Positions 9,887 to 18,253 of a DNA stretch of 64,000 nt are shown piece by piece. Location of the stretch: NCBI RefSeq assembly GCF_003943465.1, contig NZ_RJPR01000001.1:269843-333842 (forward strand), given 5' to 3'. This DNA is from Streptococcus cristatus (GTDB taxonomy: Bacteria; Bacillota; Bacilli; Lactobacillales; Streptococcaceae). A program made the position numbers and the translations under genes. Position 1 is the stretch's first letter; each line of letters begins with the position of its first letter. The notes below the pieces were generated by a model that searched no databases, was not told the DNA's origin, and saw only the letters and a list, made by a program, of their open reading frames with translations.

Positions 9887-11064
9887 TAATTCTCCTCCTT
9901 GATCACTTCCTCATAATCCGACACAATCTTTTCCCACGTAAATGCATCTGCAATTCGTTGACTAGACTTTTCATCTAATTCCGAAATAGCACCTTCATCA
10001 AATCGTTCCACTTCTTCGATTACATGTGCTAGCTCATCTTTTTTCCAATAAATAGCTCCATCCTCACCGACTTCACGATTAAAACCAACATCTAGCAACA
10101 AATTAAGTTTTGTTGATGCAAGAGCTTCTAAAAGCGATGGGTTTGTCCCACCAACTTCATGGCCATGGAAGTAAGCAAAAGCATTCTCTCGTATGTACTT
10201 GAGCAATTCTTGGTCATAGACAGTCCCAACAAATTTGACCCTTGGATCTTTGTCGAAACCTGTATCCTTGAGCAACTGATCGTAAAACTTATTTTGTTCC
10301 ACATTTGTAATGAGAACAAAGTCTTTTTTAGAATTAGACTTCATAAATTCACGAATCATAGTTTCATAGTTGTTTTCGGGAACGAATCGTCCCACAACTA
10401 GATAATATTCGTTTTCAGCAACGCCTTTTTCCCGATACCAATTACGAACTTTTTCGTCTTCAGATTTTAATACAGACTTACCTGTATCTGTTCCGTAGGC
10501 AATGTAAGTCGTCTTTGGTTGATACTGTTTATAGTCTTCTTGGATATATTTTTCGATATTTTTACTATCGCAAACTAATAAGTCAGCATGTTTGACCATG
10601 AGTTGCTCTGAGTATTTCCAATACTTACGGACAGGTAAACTCCATTTCGCTCGGAGCCACTCATGCCCATCAGGATTGACAAATAAACTGCCTCCGATAG
10701 CTTTGATTTTTTTCTTGAGTCCAGCGATAAAAGGACCAATACGACAAGCTAAAATATAGAAAATAGGAGCTTCATCCTTATTTGCTTTAGCGATTTCAAT
10801 CGCTCTATTTACAGCAGCGATATCATAAGCAATGGCTCTGGCTGGACCAATATTAGGTACATCAATATTAAAACAAATTGCCCCATTATGCTCAAACTGG
10901 TCATCTGTGATGCCAGACTTAGCCGAATTTTCGCGCATGCAGGCTACATAGTACTGTATATTCCTATCTTGCTGGTATTCTGTTAATTTTTCAACAAAGG
11001 TTTCAAAGCCTCCATACTTGGCAGGGATTCCTTTTGAGCCTATGATATAAACGGACTTCTTCAT
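9886..11064 (-). CDS. wchF: WchF-type rhamnosyltransferase (DUF1972 + GT4)
   Basis: I place the start at the internal ATG at 11064 (MKKSVYIIGSKG), because AGGAG lies 4 bases upstream; the longer frame reaches 11094 without its own site. The 392-aa product opens with GSKGIPAKYGGFETFVEKL, the DUF1972 signature of bacterial beta-1,4-L-rhamnosyltransferases such as WchF/Cps2T, and ends with a GT4 region (GHEVGGTNPSLLEALAS). It should add rhamnose to lipid-linked glucose, the second step after WchA. Its position right after wchA is the standard one. Confidence 0.9.
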   Translation of the reverse strand: MKKSVYIIGSKGIPAKYGGFETFVEKLTEYQQDRNIQYYVACMRENSAKSGITDDQFEHNGAICFNIDVPNIGPARAIAYDIAAVNRAIEIAKANKDEAPIFYILACRIGPFIAGLKKKIKAIGGSLFVNPDGHEWLRAKWSLPVRKYWKYSEQLMVKHADLLVCDSKNIEKYIQEDYKQYQPKTTYIAYGTDTGKSVLKSEDEKVRNWYREKGVAENEYYLVVGRFVPENNYETMIREFMKSNSKKDFVLITNVEQNKFYDQLLKDTGFDKDPRVKFVGTVYDQELLKYIRENAFAYFHGHEVGGTNPSLLEALASTKLNLLLDVGFNREVGEDGAIYWKKDELAHVIEEVERFDEGAISELDEKSSQRIADAFTWEKIVSDYEEVIKEEN

Positions 11065-11094
11065 CTTTCTCCTATCAAGGAAGCGAAGTCTCAC

Positions 11095-12471
11095 TTACTT
11101 CGCTCCATCTTTCATTAATACAACTTTAACAGTCTTTAGTAAAATTTTAATATCTGACCAGATGGTCCAATCATCAATATAAGACACATCTAGTTTTACA
11201 ACATCATCAAAATTCGTGATTTCGCTGCGGCCGCTGACTTGCCAGAGACCTGTGATACCTGGTTTGAAACTCAAACGTTTTTTCTGTTCAGGCGTGTATT
11301 TTTCATACTCATCCACAGTTGGTGGGCGTGTACCGACTAAGCTCATATCGCCTTTGAGGACATTCCAAAACTGAGGCAGCTCATCCAGACTTGTCTTGCG
11401 GATAAAATGTCCAATCGGCGTGATACGAGGATCATTATCGACCTTAAACATACCATCTGACATCGTGTTTTGTGCCATCAGCTCTTTTTTGCGCTCTTCA
11501 GCATCCACCGCCATAGAACGGAATTTATAAAATTTAAAGATACGACCATTCTTCCCAACTCGATCCTGAGAAAAAATAGCTGGACCGCCATCTTTTTTGA
11601 TCTGAGGCACTAGAAAAATAGCAGCTATCCCACAGAACAGCAAGCCAAATAGGGCACCGACGATATCTAGAAGTCGTTTCAAAAGGACATGGTAATAACT
11701 ATAGAAGCGGGTCGAAAACGTCACGATATTAAAACCAGCCACATTGCGAATGCGCTTTTCACCATTGGTTGGGAAATCTAGGGCATTGATATTAACATTG
11801 ACATCGATTCCCATATGCTCAAACTGAGAAATCAAATCTTCCAAGCGATAAAGATCGCTAGGTAGGTTGATAAACACTTCATCCACTACTGACCGGGTCG
11901 CGTACTCAATCATATCTTTTTCCAGCACCACATCAAAAGCAGAGCTGGTAAAAGAAGGATCATCCACTACTGTTACTGCCACTATCTGACCAGCAAAGTC
12001 TTGTGCTTTTTCAATTTGAGCAAAAAATTTTCCTACCCTAGAGCTTGTAGTAATGACAAAAACTTTCGTACTGTTTTTTGACCGAGCATGAATAGAAGAA
12101 TAGTAGTTTTTAAACAAAATATTGGCCGCGTAAACTAGTAGACCATTTAGGAGGATAAAATAGATGAGTCCTCGGCGTGAGATAGAGAAGTGTTCCTCCA
12201 TGATAAAGGAAGCAAAAGTGACAAAGAGAGCATAGAAGGCACTGTATTTTAAAGTTTGGATAAACTCTATAAAGTAACCTCTACGGAAAAAATGATGAAA
12301 ATAATTGCTGATGTAAAAAGCAAGAATATGAAGCAAAGAGAGAATAAAGACACTTGTCCTTGTCAAGTCAGAATTAGAAATAAAGCTCACTAAAACCGCT
12401 GCTAGCATAGACACTAGCAGTTCTAATACAGCTACTCCTAACTCTTGAATTTCCCTTTGCTTTCTAAACAT
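11095..12471 (-). CDS. wchA: WchA undecaprenyl-phosphate glucosephosphotransferase
   Basis: 458 aa. Five N-terminal membrane helices are followed by a cytoplasmic loop and a C-terminal bacterial sugar transferase domain (from about residue 265: RLLDIVGALFGLLFCG, KFYKFRSM, RKTSLDELPQFWNVLKGDMS, GTRPP, KPGITGLWQVSGRS). This is the polyprenol glycosylphosphotransferase family. The enzyme places glucose-1-phosphate on undecaprenyl phosphate and starts repeat-unit assembly. It begins 3 bases after wze and precedes wchF, as in pneumococcal cps and gordonii RPS loci. A galactose-specific WbaP relative is less likely given WchF next door. Confidence 0.93.
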   Translation of the reverse strand: MFRKQREIQELGVAVLELLVSMLAAVLVSFISNSDLTRTSVFILSLLHILAFYISNYFHHFFRRGYFIEFIQTLKYSAFYALFVTFASFIMEEHFSISRRGLIYFILLNGLLVYAANILFKNYYSSIHARSKNSTKVFVITTSSRVGKFFAQIEKAQDFAGQIVAVTVVDDPSFTSSAFDVVLEKDMIEYATRSVVDEVFINLPSDLYRLEDLISQFEHMGIDVNVNINALDFPTNGEKRIRNVAGFNIVTFSTRFYSYYHVLLKRLLDIVGALFGLLFCGIAAIFLVPQIKKDGGPAIFSQDRVGKNGRIFKFYKFRSMAVDAEERKKELMAQNTMSDGMFKVDNDPRITPIGHFIRKTSLDELPQFWNVLKGDMSLVGTRPPTVDEYEKYTPEQKKRLSFKPGITGLWQVSGRSEITNFDDVVKLDVSYIDDWTIWSDIKILLKTVKVVLMKDGAK

Positions 12472-12474
12472 ACA

Positions 12475-13191
12475 TTACTTCTCGCTTTTCTTTTCTTCTT
12501 CTCTCAAACGATCTCCATAGTTCCCGTAGGAACCATAGAAACCGTATTTATCTGCTTCGACATTATATTTATTTAAGATTACACCAAGGAAAGGAGTAGA
12601 GGACTGCTCCAGCTGGGTCTTAGACTTTTGAACCATTTTCCGTTTTACTACATTACTAGCAACGACTAACATGCTTGCATCACAAAACTTGGAAATAAGA
12701 GTCGCATCTATGACCATACCGATAGGAGGAGTATCCACAATAATATAATCATAATGGCGACGGAGAACATCCATCATTACCTCAAACTTTTCGCTCTGCA
12801 CAAGTGCCGTTGGATTTGGTGAAGCTTGCCCTGAAGTGATAACAAAGAGATTTTCCTCATCCGTTTCACACAAGCCTTGCGATAAGTCTGTATTTCCAGA
12901 CAAGTACTCTGTTAGGCCTGTGATTTTCTCACTACTCCTAAAAACACCACCAAGCATCTTAGAATTTCGAATATCCGCATCAATCAAAAGAGTCTTGTAG
13001 CCCGCATTAGCAAAGGTCAGGGCCAGATTCGTTGATGTTGTCGTCTTTCCCTCTCCCGGGAGGGTAGAACTCACAGCAATCACTTTGATATTCTCGCCAC
13101 TTAGTTGGATATTGGTTCGAAGAGCATTGTAATACTCCTCTACCCTCGAAATAGATAGTTTTTTCTTTTTTGCTAACTCTAATATTGGCAT
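12475..13191 (-). CDS. wze: Wze/CpsD bacterial tyrosine kinase
   Basis: 238 aa cytosolic BY-kinase with Walker A (SSTLPGEGKTTTSTNLA, ~41-57), Walker A' (LLIDADIRNSK) and Walker B (YIIVDTPP). The C-terminus carries the tyrosine cluster KYGFYGSYGNYG, which is autophosphorylated in CpsD. It works with the membrane activator Wzd and the phosphatase Wzh to set polymer length and attachment. The gene follows wzd by 8 bases. Confidence 0.95.
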   Translation of the reverse strand: MPILELAKKKKLSISRVEEYYNALRTNIQLSGENIKVIAVSSTLPGEGKTTTSTNLALTFANAGYKTLLIDADIRNSKMLGGVFRSSEKITGLTEYLSGNTDLSQGLCETDEENLFVITSGQASPNPTALVQSEKFEVMMDVLRRHYDYIIVDTPPIGMVIDATLISKFCDASMLVVASNVVKRKMVQKSKTQLEQSSTPFLGVILNKYNVEADKYGFYGSYGNYGDRLREEEKKSEK

Positions 13192-13199
13192 TGTATCTC

Positions 13200-13895
13200 C
13201 TAACCTACCTTACTCATATCTGGGATGACACCAAGCAAAGTCATTCTCAAAGTTTCTTCGATATCTTCTGGCTTCTTGACACGGTCATCAAGAATCTCAA
13301 CAATCACTACTACAAAGACCATCAAGATACCACCCACAAGCACTCCAATAATGGTATTGCGACGGATATTTGGAGAAGACGGTGTTTTTGGCGTTTCTGC
13401 TTCTTCCAGCGTTGTAACATCAGATACCTTGGTGACAGCAATGATTTTCTCAGCAGCAACTTCGCGCAAGGTATTGGCGATACGGCTAGCTTCTGCCGGA
13501 TCCGCATGCGTAACCGTAATAGACACAATCCGAGTATCTGTCGGTACAGTCACAGTTACCTTAGATGCCAAGTCAGATGGCGAACCTGACAGTTTCAACT
13601 CTGAAATAACGGATGCCAAGACATCTTGAGACAGGATAATTTCCTTGTAGTCCTTTACCAAATAAGAACCTGCTTGCAAGTCTTGGTTGGTCAAGGTAGG
13701 ATTTTCGCCCTGCTGACGATTGACAACGTAGATACGTGTTGTGCTTTGGTAGGTAGGTTTGGCAATAAAAACGCTGTAGCCTAGAGCTAAGATACCCGTC
13801 AATAAGGCAGTTAAGATGATTAAAAATTTCCGTTTCCAAAGTATCTTCAACAAAGACAACACATCGATTTCGATCATTTGATTTTCTTGATTCAT
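13200..13895 (-). CDS. wzd: Wzd/CpsC chain-length regulator and kinase activator
   Basis: 231 aa with two membrane helices (about 19-39 and 175-197) flanking an extracellular Wzz domain. The proline-rich [12 protein letters not shown] lies just before the second helix, as in CpsC/Wzz proteins, and the C-terminal cytoplasmic tail activates CpsD. It is the membrane half of the split BY-kinase encoded with wze. The order wzg-wzh-wzd-wze is intact. Confidence 0.95.
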   Translation of the reverse strand: MNQENQMIEIDVLSLLKILWKRKFLIILTALLTGILALGYSVFIAKPTYQSTTRIYVVNRQQGENPTLTNQDLQAGSYLVKDYKEIILSQDVLASVISELKLSGSPSDLASKVTVTVPTDTRIVSITVTHADPAEASRIANTLREVAAEKIIAVTKVSDVTTLEEAETPKTPSSPNIRRNTIIGVLVGGILMVFVVVIVEILDDRVKKPEDIEETLRMTLLGVIPDMSKVG

Positions 13896-13923
13896 ATATT
13901 TACTTTCTCCAGAGTTTGATTGA

Positions 13924-14655
13924 TTAGATAAACTCGTTATTTAATAAGATTTCTTGGTTTGTCTTAAAGAGTTCTTCCGCACGCGCAGCTCCATATTTTT
14001 TCGCGACAATCTGATAGGCCTTTTGCATATAAGGCGGTCTGTCATCGAGATTGTGCATGTCGCTGGCAACGAAATGAACCAAGTCCCGTTCTAGAAAGAA
14101 CTGAACACGCTTTTTCATAAATTTGTAACGATCACCAAAGAGCTTAGGTTTCAAAACATTTGAACTATTGACCTGCATATAGCAGCCCATATTGATCAAT
14201 TCACTGACCTTGTCTTCGTCATTTTCCAGACAGTGATAGCGCTCGATATGGGCCACTACCGGAGTCATGCCGAGGCGGATAACATTGCCCAAGGCTGAAT
14301 GAATATCCTTATAGGGTGTATTCATACTAAACTCGATCAAGACATACTTGGTGCCACCTAGACTGGGAAATGTCCCCTCTTCTAGCTTTTTCAAAATATC
14401 ACTAGTATAGTAAATCTCCGCTCCATATAGCACGGTTAAGTCGTCAGCAACTTGCTTGGCCAAGTCCTGCACTTGCTTGAAGTTCGCTGCAATCTTTTCT
14501 TCAGGCGTTTCAAACATACCCTTTCGGCGATGAGAAGTAGAAATAATGGTACGAACGCCCTGACGATAGCTTTCTTCGAGCAGACGTCGGCTATCCTCTA
14601 GTGTCTTAGGACCGTCATCCACATCAAAAATGATATGCGAGTGAATATCAATCAT
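13924..14655 (-). CDS. wzh: Wzh/CpsB manganese-dependent tyrosine phosphatase (PHP family)
   Basis: 243 aa. It starts [18 protein letters not shown], the metal-binding HxH motif of PHP-domain phosphatases; further ligands are in [22 protein letters not shown] and ASDMHN. CpsB removes phosphate from the CpsD tyrosine cluster. The start ATG lies 3 bases after the wzg stop. Length equals that of the family (~243). Confidence 0.95.
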   Translation of the reverse strand: MIDIHSHIIFDVDDGPKTLEDSRRLLEESYRQGVRTIISTSHRRKGMFETPEEKIAANFKQVQDLAKQVADDLTVLYGAEIYYTSDILKKLEEGTFPSLGGTKYVLIEFSMNTPYKDIHSALGNVIRLGMTPVVAHIERYHCLENDEDKVSELINMGCYMQVNSSNVLKPKLFGDRYKFMKKRVQFFLERDLVHFVASDMHNLDDRPPYMQKAYQIVAKKYGAARAEELFKTNQEILLNNEFI

Positions 14656-14658
14656 GCT

Positions 14659-16116
14659 TTACTTCCCTTCCATTACTTCTTGGATCGCTGCTTTGGCAGC
14701 TGCCAAACTATTTTGATCAATTTCCATCATATAGAGATTGGCTTCTGGCATCGCATGGGAAGGCAGACCTGTATTTCCAGTTCCGGTCAAGGCCTGAGAA
14801 GTCACATGATAACTTCCGCCTGACTCCAACTGAGTATTGATCAAATTCATCATCGTTTCCAAGCTCATATCGGTCTGGACAGAGTCCTGCAACCCTGAAA
14901 GAATGGCGTTGTAATTCTTCAGTGCATCTGTCGACGTCAGTTTCTTAATGACTGCTGCAATAACCTTTTCTTGGTTCTTACCACGATCATTATCTCCACC
15001 ATTTAGAGAATAACGCTCACGGACGAAGCCTAGAGCTTGATCAGAGTTCAGATGAACCTTACCTACAGGAAAATGGTAATTACCGTGCAGACTAGTAAAG
15101 TCTTGGTCGTTCTCAATATCAATACCACCCAGCAAGTCAATCAACTTGAGGAAGGAAGTGAAATTTAGCCGCACATAGTAGTTTAAATCAATGCCGTAGA
15201 GATTTTCCAAGGTATGAACTGAAGCGTCCACGCCGTAAATACCCGCATGAGTCAGCTTATCCGGCTGATTAAGGCCACCATCCGCAATTGGAACATAGGC
15301 ATCACGTGGTGTGGTCGTCAGCAAGACTTTCTTAGTCTTACGGTTGACTGTCATGATAATGTTAACATCCGAGCGTGACACAGAAGAAATCGGTCCATAA
15401 GTGTCAATACCACTGACATAGATATTAAAGACCTCTGCATTTGGATCTTGCTTGCCAATGGCTGTATCGATCTTCTTGCTTTTCTTGTAAGTGTAGATTT
15501 TTTTAATCTTAGAAGCATAGTCGGGGTCTTCTCCACGAATCGTATCTTCAAAAACACTATTCAAGACCATAGCCTTGGCTTCACCAGAAGTCAACGACTT
15601 ATAGGCAGCGAGATAAGAAGATGCTGTATCTACTGCCAGCTCATGCCCTTGTGTCTGACTGATATTTTTTATCAGCGCTTGGATATTGTCTTGGTCATTG
15701 CCTGATGGTGCTAAGACATTTTTCAACTGCTTGAGGTCCTTAACATCACTATCTGCCGGCACCACGATACTCATCTCATACTCAGAGTAGTTGGAAGTGG
15801 AATTAACGCCAGTCGACAAGTCGACTAAACCCTTTACAGCATACATAGATACTGAACCCACAAGCAGGGATACTATTAGGATAGCACTAGTGGTCTTGCC
15901 TGCCTTACCCTTGAAAATCAGGAATCCCGATAGAACCGCCACTGCTAGGATGAGGGCTGTCACTAAGATATTCACATAGCGAAAAGCTAGAAAATGATAG
16001 CGGAAAATTGTGAAAATCAAGAAGGCCGCCAACAAAGTATAAACACCCAAGAGGGTGCTATTAACTATCTTTAATCGATTGCTTTTCTTTTTAGATTTCT
16101 TTGATCTCTGATACAT
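14659..16116 (-). CDS. wzg: Wzg/CpsA LytR-CpsA-Psr ligase/regulator
   Basis: 485 aa with a basic N-terminal tail ([13 protein letters not shown]), three membrane helices (~20-115), an accessory DNA-PPF-like domain, and an LCP domain from about residue 230 ([24 protein letters not shown], and an RVNFTSF-like region with [20 protein letters not shown]). LCP proteins attach undecaprenyl-linked polymers to peptidoglycan. It is the first gene of the operon, preceded by an extended -10 promoter. Confidence 0.94.
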   Translation of the reverse strand: MYQRSKKSKKKSNRLKIVNSTLLGVYTLLAAFLIFTIFRYHFLAFRYVNILVTALILAVAVLSGFLIFKGKAGKTTSAILIVSLLVGSVSMYAVKGLVDLSTGVNSTSNYSEYEMSIVVPADSDVKDLKQLKNVLAPSGNDQDNIQALIKNISQTQGHELAVDTASSYLAAYKSLTSGEAKAMVLNSVFEDTIRGEDPDYASKIKKIYTYKKSKKIDTAIGKQDPNAEVFNIYVSGIDTYGPISSVSRSDVNIIMTVNRKTKKVLLTTTPRDAYVPIADGGLNQPDKLTHAGIYGVDASVHTLENLYGIDLNYYVRLNFTSFLKLIDLLGGIDIENDQDFTSLHGNYHFPVGKVHLNSDQALGFVRERYSLNGGDNDRGKNQEKVIAAVIKKLTSTDALKNYNAILSGLQDSVQTDMSLETMMNLINTQLESGGSYHVTSQALTGTGNTGLPSHAMPEANLYMMEIDQNSLAAAKAAIQEVMEGK

Positions 16117-16153
16117 TTACCTTACTACTTTCTGTGCGAAATTACTCTAGTCT

Positions 16154-16193
16154 ATTATAGCATAAAAATATGATTTTTTAAGAATTTCTTAAG
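16154..16193 (-). promoter_or_regulatory. cps/RPS operon promoter with CiaR-like repeat
   Basis: On the minus strand TATAAT (16154-16159) is preceded by TGC, making an extended -10. The -35 position (16177-16182) reads CTTAAA. Seen on the plus strand this hexamer is the first half of TTTAAG-N5-CTTAAG (16177-16193), which fits the known CiaR box NTTAAG-N5-WTTAAG at 11 of 12 positions. The leader to the wzg ATG is about 30 nt. Confidence 0.6.
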
Positions 16194-16273
16194 AATATTA
16201 CATAATTGTAAAAAAATCCTATTCTTTTGTCAACGACTTCATCTTTGAAATCGAATTCAAGTCAAAACACAGA

Positions 16274-16306
16274 AAAATAAAGCGATACCAATGCATCGGT
16301 ATCACC
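16274..16306 (-). terminator. Rho-independent terminator after nrdG
   Basis: Minus-strand hairpin GATACC / GGTATC around an 8-base loop (arms 16284-16289 and 16298-16303), extended by G-C and G-U pairs and followed by a T-rich run (TTTATTTTT). It lies downstream of nrdG and separates the nrd operon from the cps promoter. The remaining bases between 16307 and 16441 show no gene or clear signal. Confidence 0.6.
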
Positions 16307-16441
16307 TTATTCTGTAAGATAGATCTCCGCTCATGAAATTCAGAGAGCTGCTGGCATATAGTAAGCATATTTGAAAATTGTGGACAAAGTTGGACAAAAC
16401 GTCCTATTTTTATACTGAAAATTTTGCTCTGATCTAGACAA

Positions 16442-17041
16442 TTACAGCAAGCCGTCTCGATCAACTTGCTCATAGGTTTGGAGGCCATCATTCAGCTTGT
16501 CCCAGATGACTAACTGACCTGACTGAAGAGACTTCTGCACATCAATGATGCGCTGATTGGAGGAACCACGAAATTGTAGCATGAGATTTTTCTTCGTGAT
16601 ATCAAAACGGCCGTCCACCAGAATATCAATCAGACTCAGCAGCTCCAGCTTGTCCTCCGTTTCCAGCATCATCTCCTCCCAGGTGTAGCCCGTCCAGGAC
16701 CAGATATCCTTGTCTGGAAGCTCTCTCCGAATCCGCTTGACCAAGGGCAGGAGAATGCCTGTATTGAGAAATGGTTCGCCGCCTAGGAGGGTCAGCCCCT
16801 GCACATAAGGCTCCGCCAAGTCTTTCATAATCTGCTCCTCCAACTCTTGGGTATAAGGAATGCCGGCGTTGAAAGACCAAGTTGCTGCATTATAGCAGCC
16901 CTCACAGTGGAACATACAGCCACTGACATAGAGGGAGTTACGGACACCTTCGCCATCCACAAAGTTAAAGGCCTTATAGTCAATGATGCGCCCCTTGCTC
17001 AGCTCCTCACTTTTCCATTCTTGAGGTTTGGGATTGTTCAT
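16442..17041 (-). CDS. nrdG: NrdG anaerobic ribonucleotide reductase activating protein
   Basis: 199 aa radical-SAM enzyme. The cluster motif is CMFHCEGC (CxxxCxxC) at about residues 39-46, followed by TLLGGEPF. It uses S-adenosylmethionine to create the glycyl radical on NrdD. I choose the ATG at 17041 because GGAGG ends six bases upstream; an ATG at 17047 is immediately next to the GGAGG, and the longer frame to 17146 lies inside the acetyltransferase gene. The gene overlaps the end of that acetyltransferase, so translation is coupled. Confidence 0.94.
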   Translation of the reverse strand: MNNPKPQEWKSEELSKGRIIDYKAFNFVDGEGVRNSLYVSGCMFHCEGCYNAATWSFNAGIPYTQELEEQIMKDLAEPYVQGLTLLGGEPFLNTGILLPLVKRIRRELPDKDIWSWTGYTWEEMMLETEDKLELLSLIDILVDGRFDITKKNLMLQFRGSSNQRIIDVQKSLQSGQLVIWDKLNDGLQTYEQVDRDGLL

Positions 17042-17552
17042 CTTCATCCTCCAAATCAATCCAATAACGCTGACTTCTGTCGATTGTATTTTCGTAAACA
17101 CCGCCAGCAGAGAGAATGGTACGGCGGCTGGCTTCGTTGTCTTCATCGCAGGTAATCAGCACTCGTTCTAGTCCTTGCTTTCGAGCTTCTGCTAACCCTA
17201 GCTTTAGCTGTAACTTGGCCAAGCCCTTTCTGCGTTGACTGGGCCGGATAGAATAGCCTATATGACCACCCTCCACAAATAATTTGTCATTTAAGGACAG
17301 GCGCAGAGCTAAAAAGCCCAGAGGCAAGCCGGTCTCATCAAAGGATAAAAATTGGATGGCAGGAACCCAACCTGCTGGCAAGTTTGCCACATCTTCCTTC
17401 CGTTCTACAATTTTCAGCCAATCCTCATAATCCTTTGCTCGTTTCCAAGTAGAGCCCATGCCGCCGTGCATATAGGATTTTGCAGCATCAAACTCCGCAA
17501 TCATCTCTAAAATCGCATCTTTATCTTCCAAAGTTGGTCGTCGTAACTTCAT
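17007..17552 (-). CDS. GNAT family N-acetyltransferase
   Basis: 181 aa. The acetyl-CoA site is seen as GHIGYSIRPSQRRKGLAKLQL (Q/RxxGxG/A-type, ~97-117), followed by VLITCDEDNEASRRTILSAGG and a final YWIDLE. The C-terminal tail (DEDEQSQTSRMEK) overlaps the nrdG start region. It is a paralog of the next gene upstream. The substrate is unknown; its place in the anaerobic nrd operon is conserved in streptococci as far as I recall. Confidence 0.85.
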   Translation of the reverse strand: MKLRRPTLEDKDAILEMIAEFDAAKSYMHGGMGSTWKRAKDYEDWLKIVERKEDVANLPAGWVPAIQFLSFDETGLPLGFLALRLSLNDKLFVEGGHIGYSIRPSQRRKGLAKLQLKLGLAEARKQGLERVLITCDEDNEASRRTILSAGGVYENTIDRSQRYWIDLEDEDEQSQTSRMEK

Positions 17553-17561
17553 AAACTTTCC

Positions 17562-18059
17562 TCAATCTAAATCAATCCAATAGCGCTCTTTACCAGCTCG
17601 AATATCCTCTAAAGTTCCGCCATTAGCCAGAATCACTGCCCGACTGGCAGCATTGTCACAATCACAAGTCACTAAAGCACGTTTGATATTTTTACCTTTA
17701 GCTACTTGCAAACCTTGCCGCAACTGCTCTTTGGCCAATCCTTTCCCACGCGCAGACGGACGGATACTATAGCCGATATGCCCGCCTTCTTGGAGCAAAT
17801 GGTCATTGAGCCGCAAACGCAAATTAAGAAAGCCCACTGCCTGACCATCCACAGCAAAAGCGACCAGTTGAATATAAGGCACAAAACCTTGTGGCAAGCC
17901 TAGACCTGCTTCAGCTAGCTGAATCGTCTCCAGCCAGTCCTCATAAACAAAATCCGCTCCGCCAAAGAAGCCATCCTGTCGGCTACCAGCCGCTTCAAAG
18001 TCAGCCAGCATCTCTAAAATCTTTTCCTTGTCTTCTAGTTTCGGTCGTCTAAGCTCCAT
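17562..18059 (-). CDS. GNAT family N-acetyltransferase (tandem paralog)
   Basis: 165 aa. It aligns along its full length with the downstream protein: both begin M(E/K)LRRPxLEDK, and share GGHIGYSIRPS.R.KGLA, RxLVTCD.DNxASR and end YWIDL. The two form a tandem duplication. Acetyl-CoA binding follows from GHIGYSIRPSARGKGLAKEQ. The acceptor is unknown. Confidence 0.85.
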   Translation of the reverse strand: MELRRPKLEDKEKILEMLADFEAAGSRQDGFFGGADFVYEDWLETIQLAEAGLGLPQGFVPYIQLVAFAVDGQAVGFLNLRLRLNDHLLQEGGHIGYSIRPSARGKGLAKEQLRQGLQVAKGKNIKRALVTCDCDNAASRAVILANGGTLEDIRAGKERYWIDLD

Positions 18060-18114
18060 AGTTCCTCCTGATACGAAGAGAGTGAGACCGCCTTGCGCCC
18101 CACTCTGACTTCTA

Positions 18115-18252
18115 TTATTTCTTGTTTTTTTCTAAAAATTGCTGACGCAGTTTGGCCAATCGCTCTTTTTTGCCATTGCCTCCCCGCGAATGTTTTTCAT
18201 GGAAACGCTGCACCTGAGCCTTTCCTTTGTCGTCCAATTGATACTTTCCCAT
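18115..18252 (-). CDS. 45-aa basic protein in the nrdD operon
   Basis: The short frame starts MGKYQLDDKGKAQVQRFHEK and ends QFLEKNKK, TAA at 18115-18117. It begins one base after the nrdD stop and is very basic and helix-prone (RLAKLRQQFLEKNKK). Similar small ORFs follow nrdD in other streptococci from memory. No domain is recognised and the function is unknown; a role tied to the reductase is only suggested by position. Confidence 0.7.
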   Translation of the reverse strand: MGKYQLDDKGKAQVQRFHEKHSRGGNGKKERLAKLRQQFLEKNKK

Positions 18253-18253
18253 C

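Noticed and set aside
16219-16491. 90-codon minus-strand frame between nrdG and wzg
   Set aside because: Overlaps the nrdG end and its terminator hairpin; composition not protein-like and no ribosome site.
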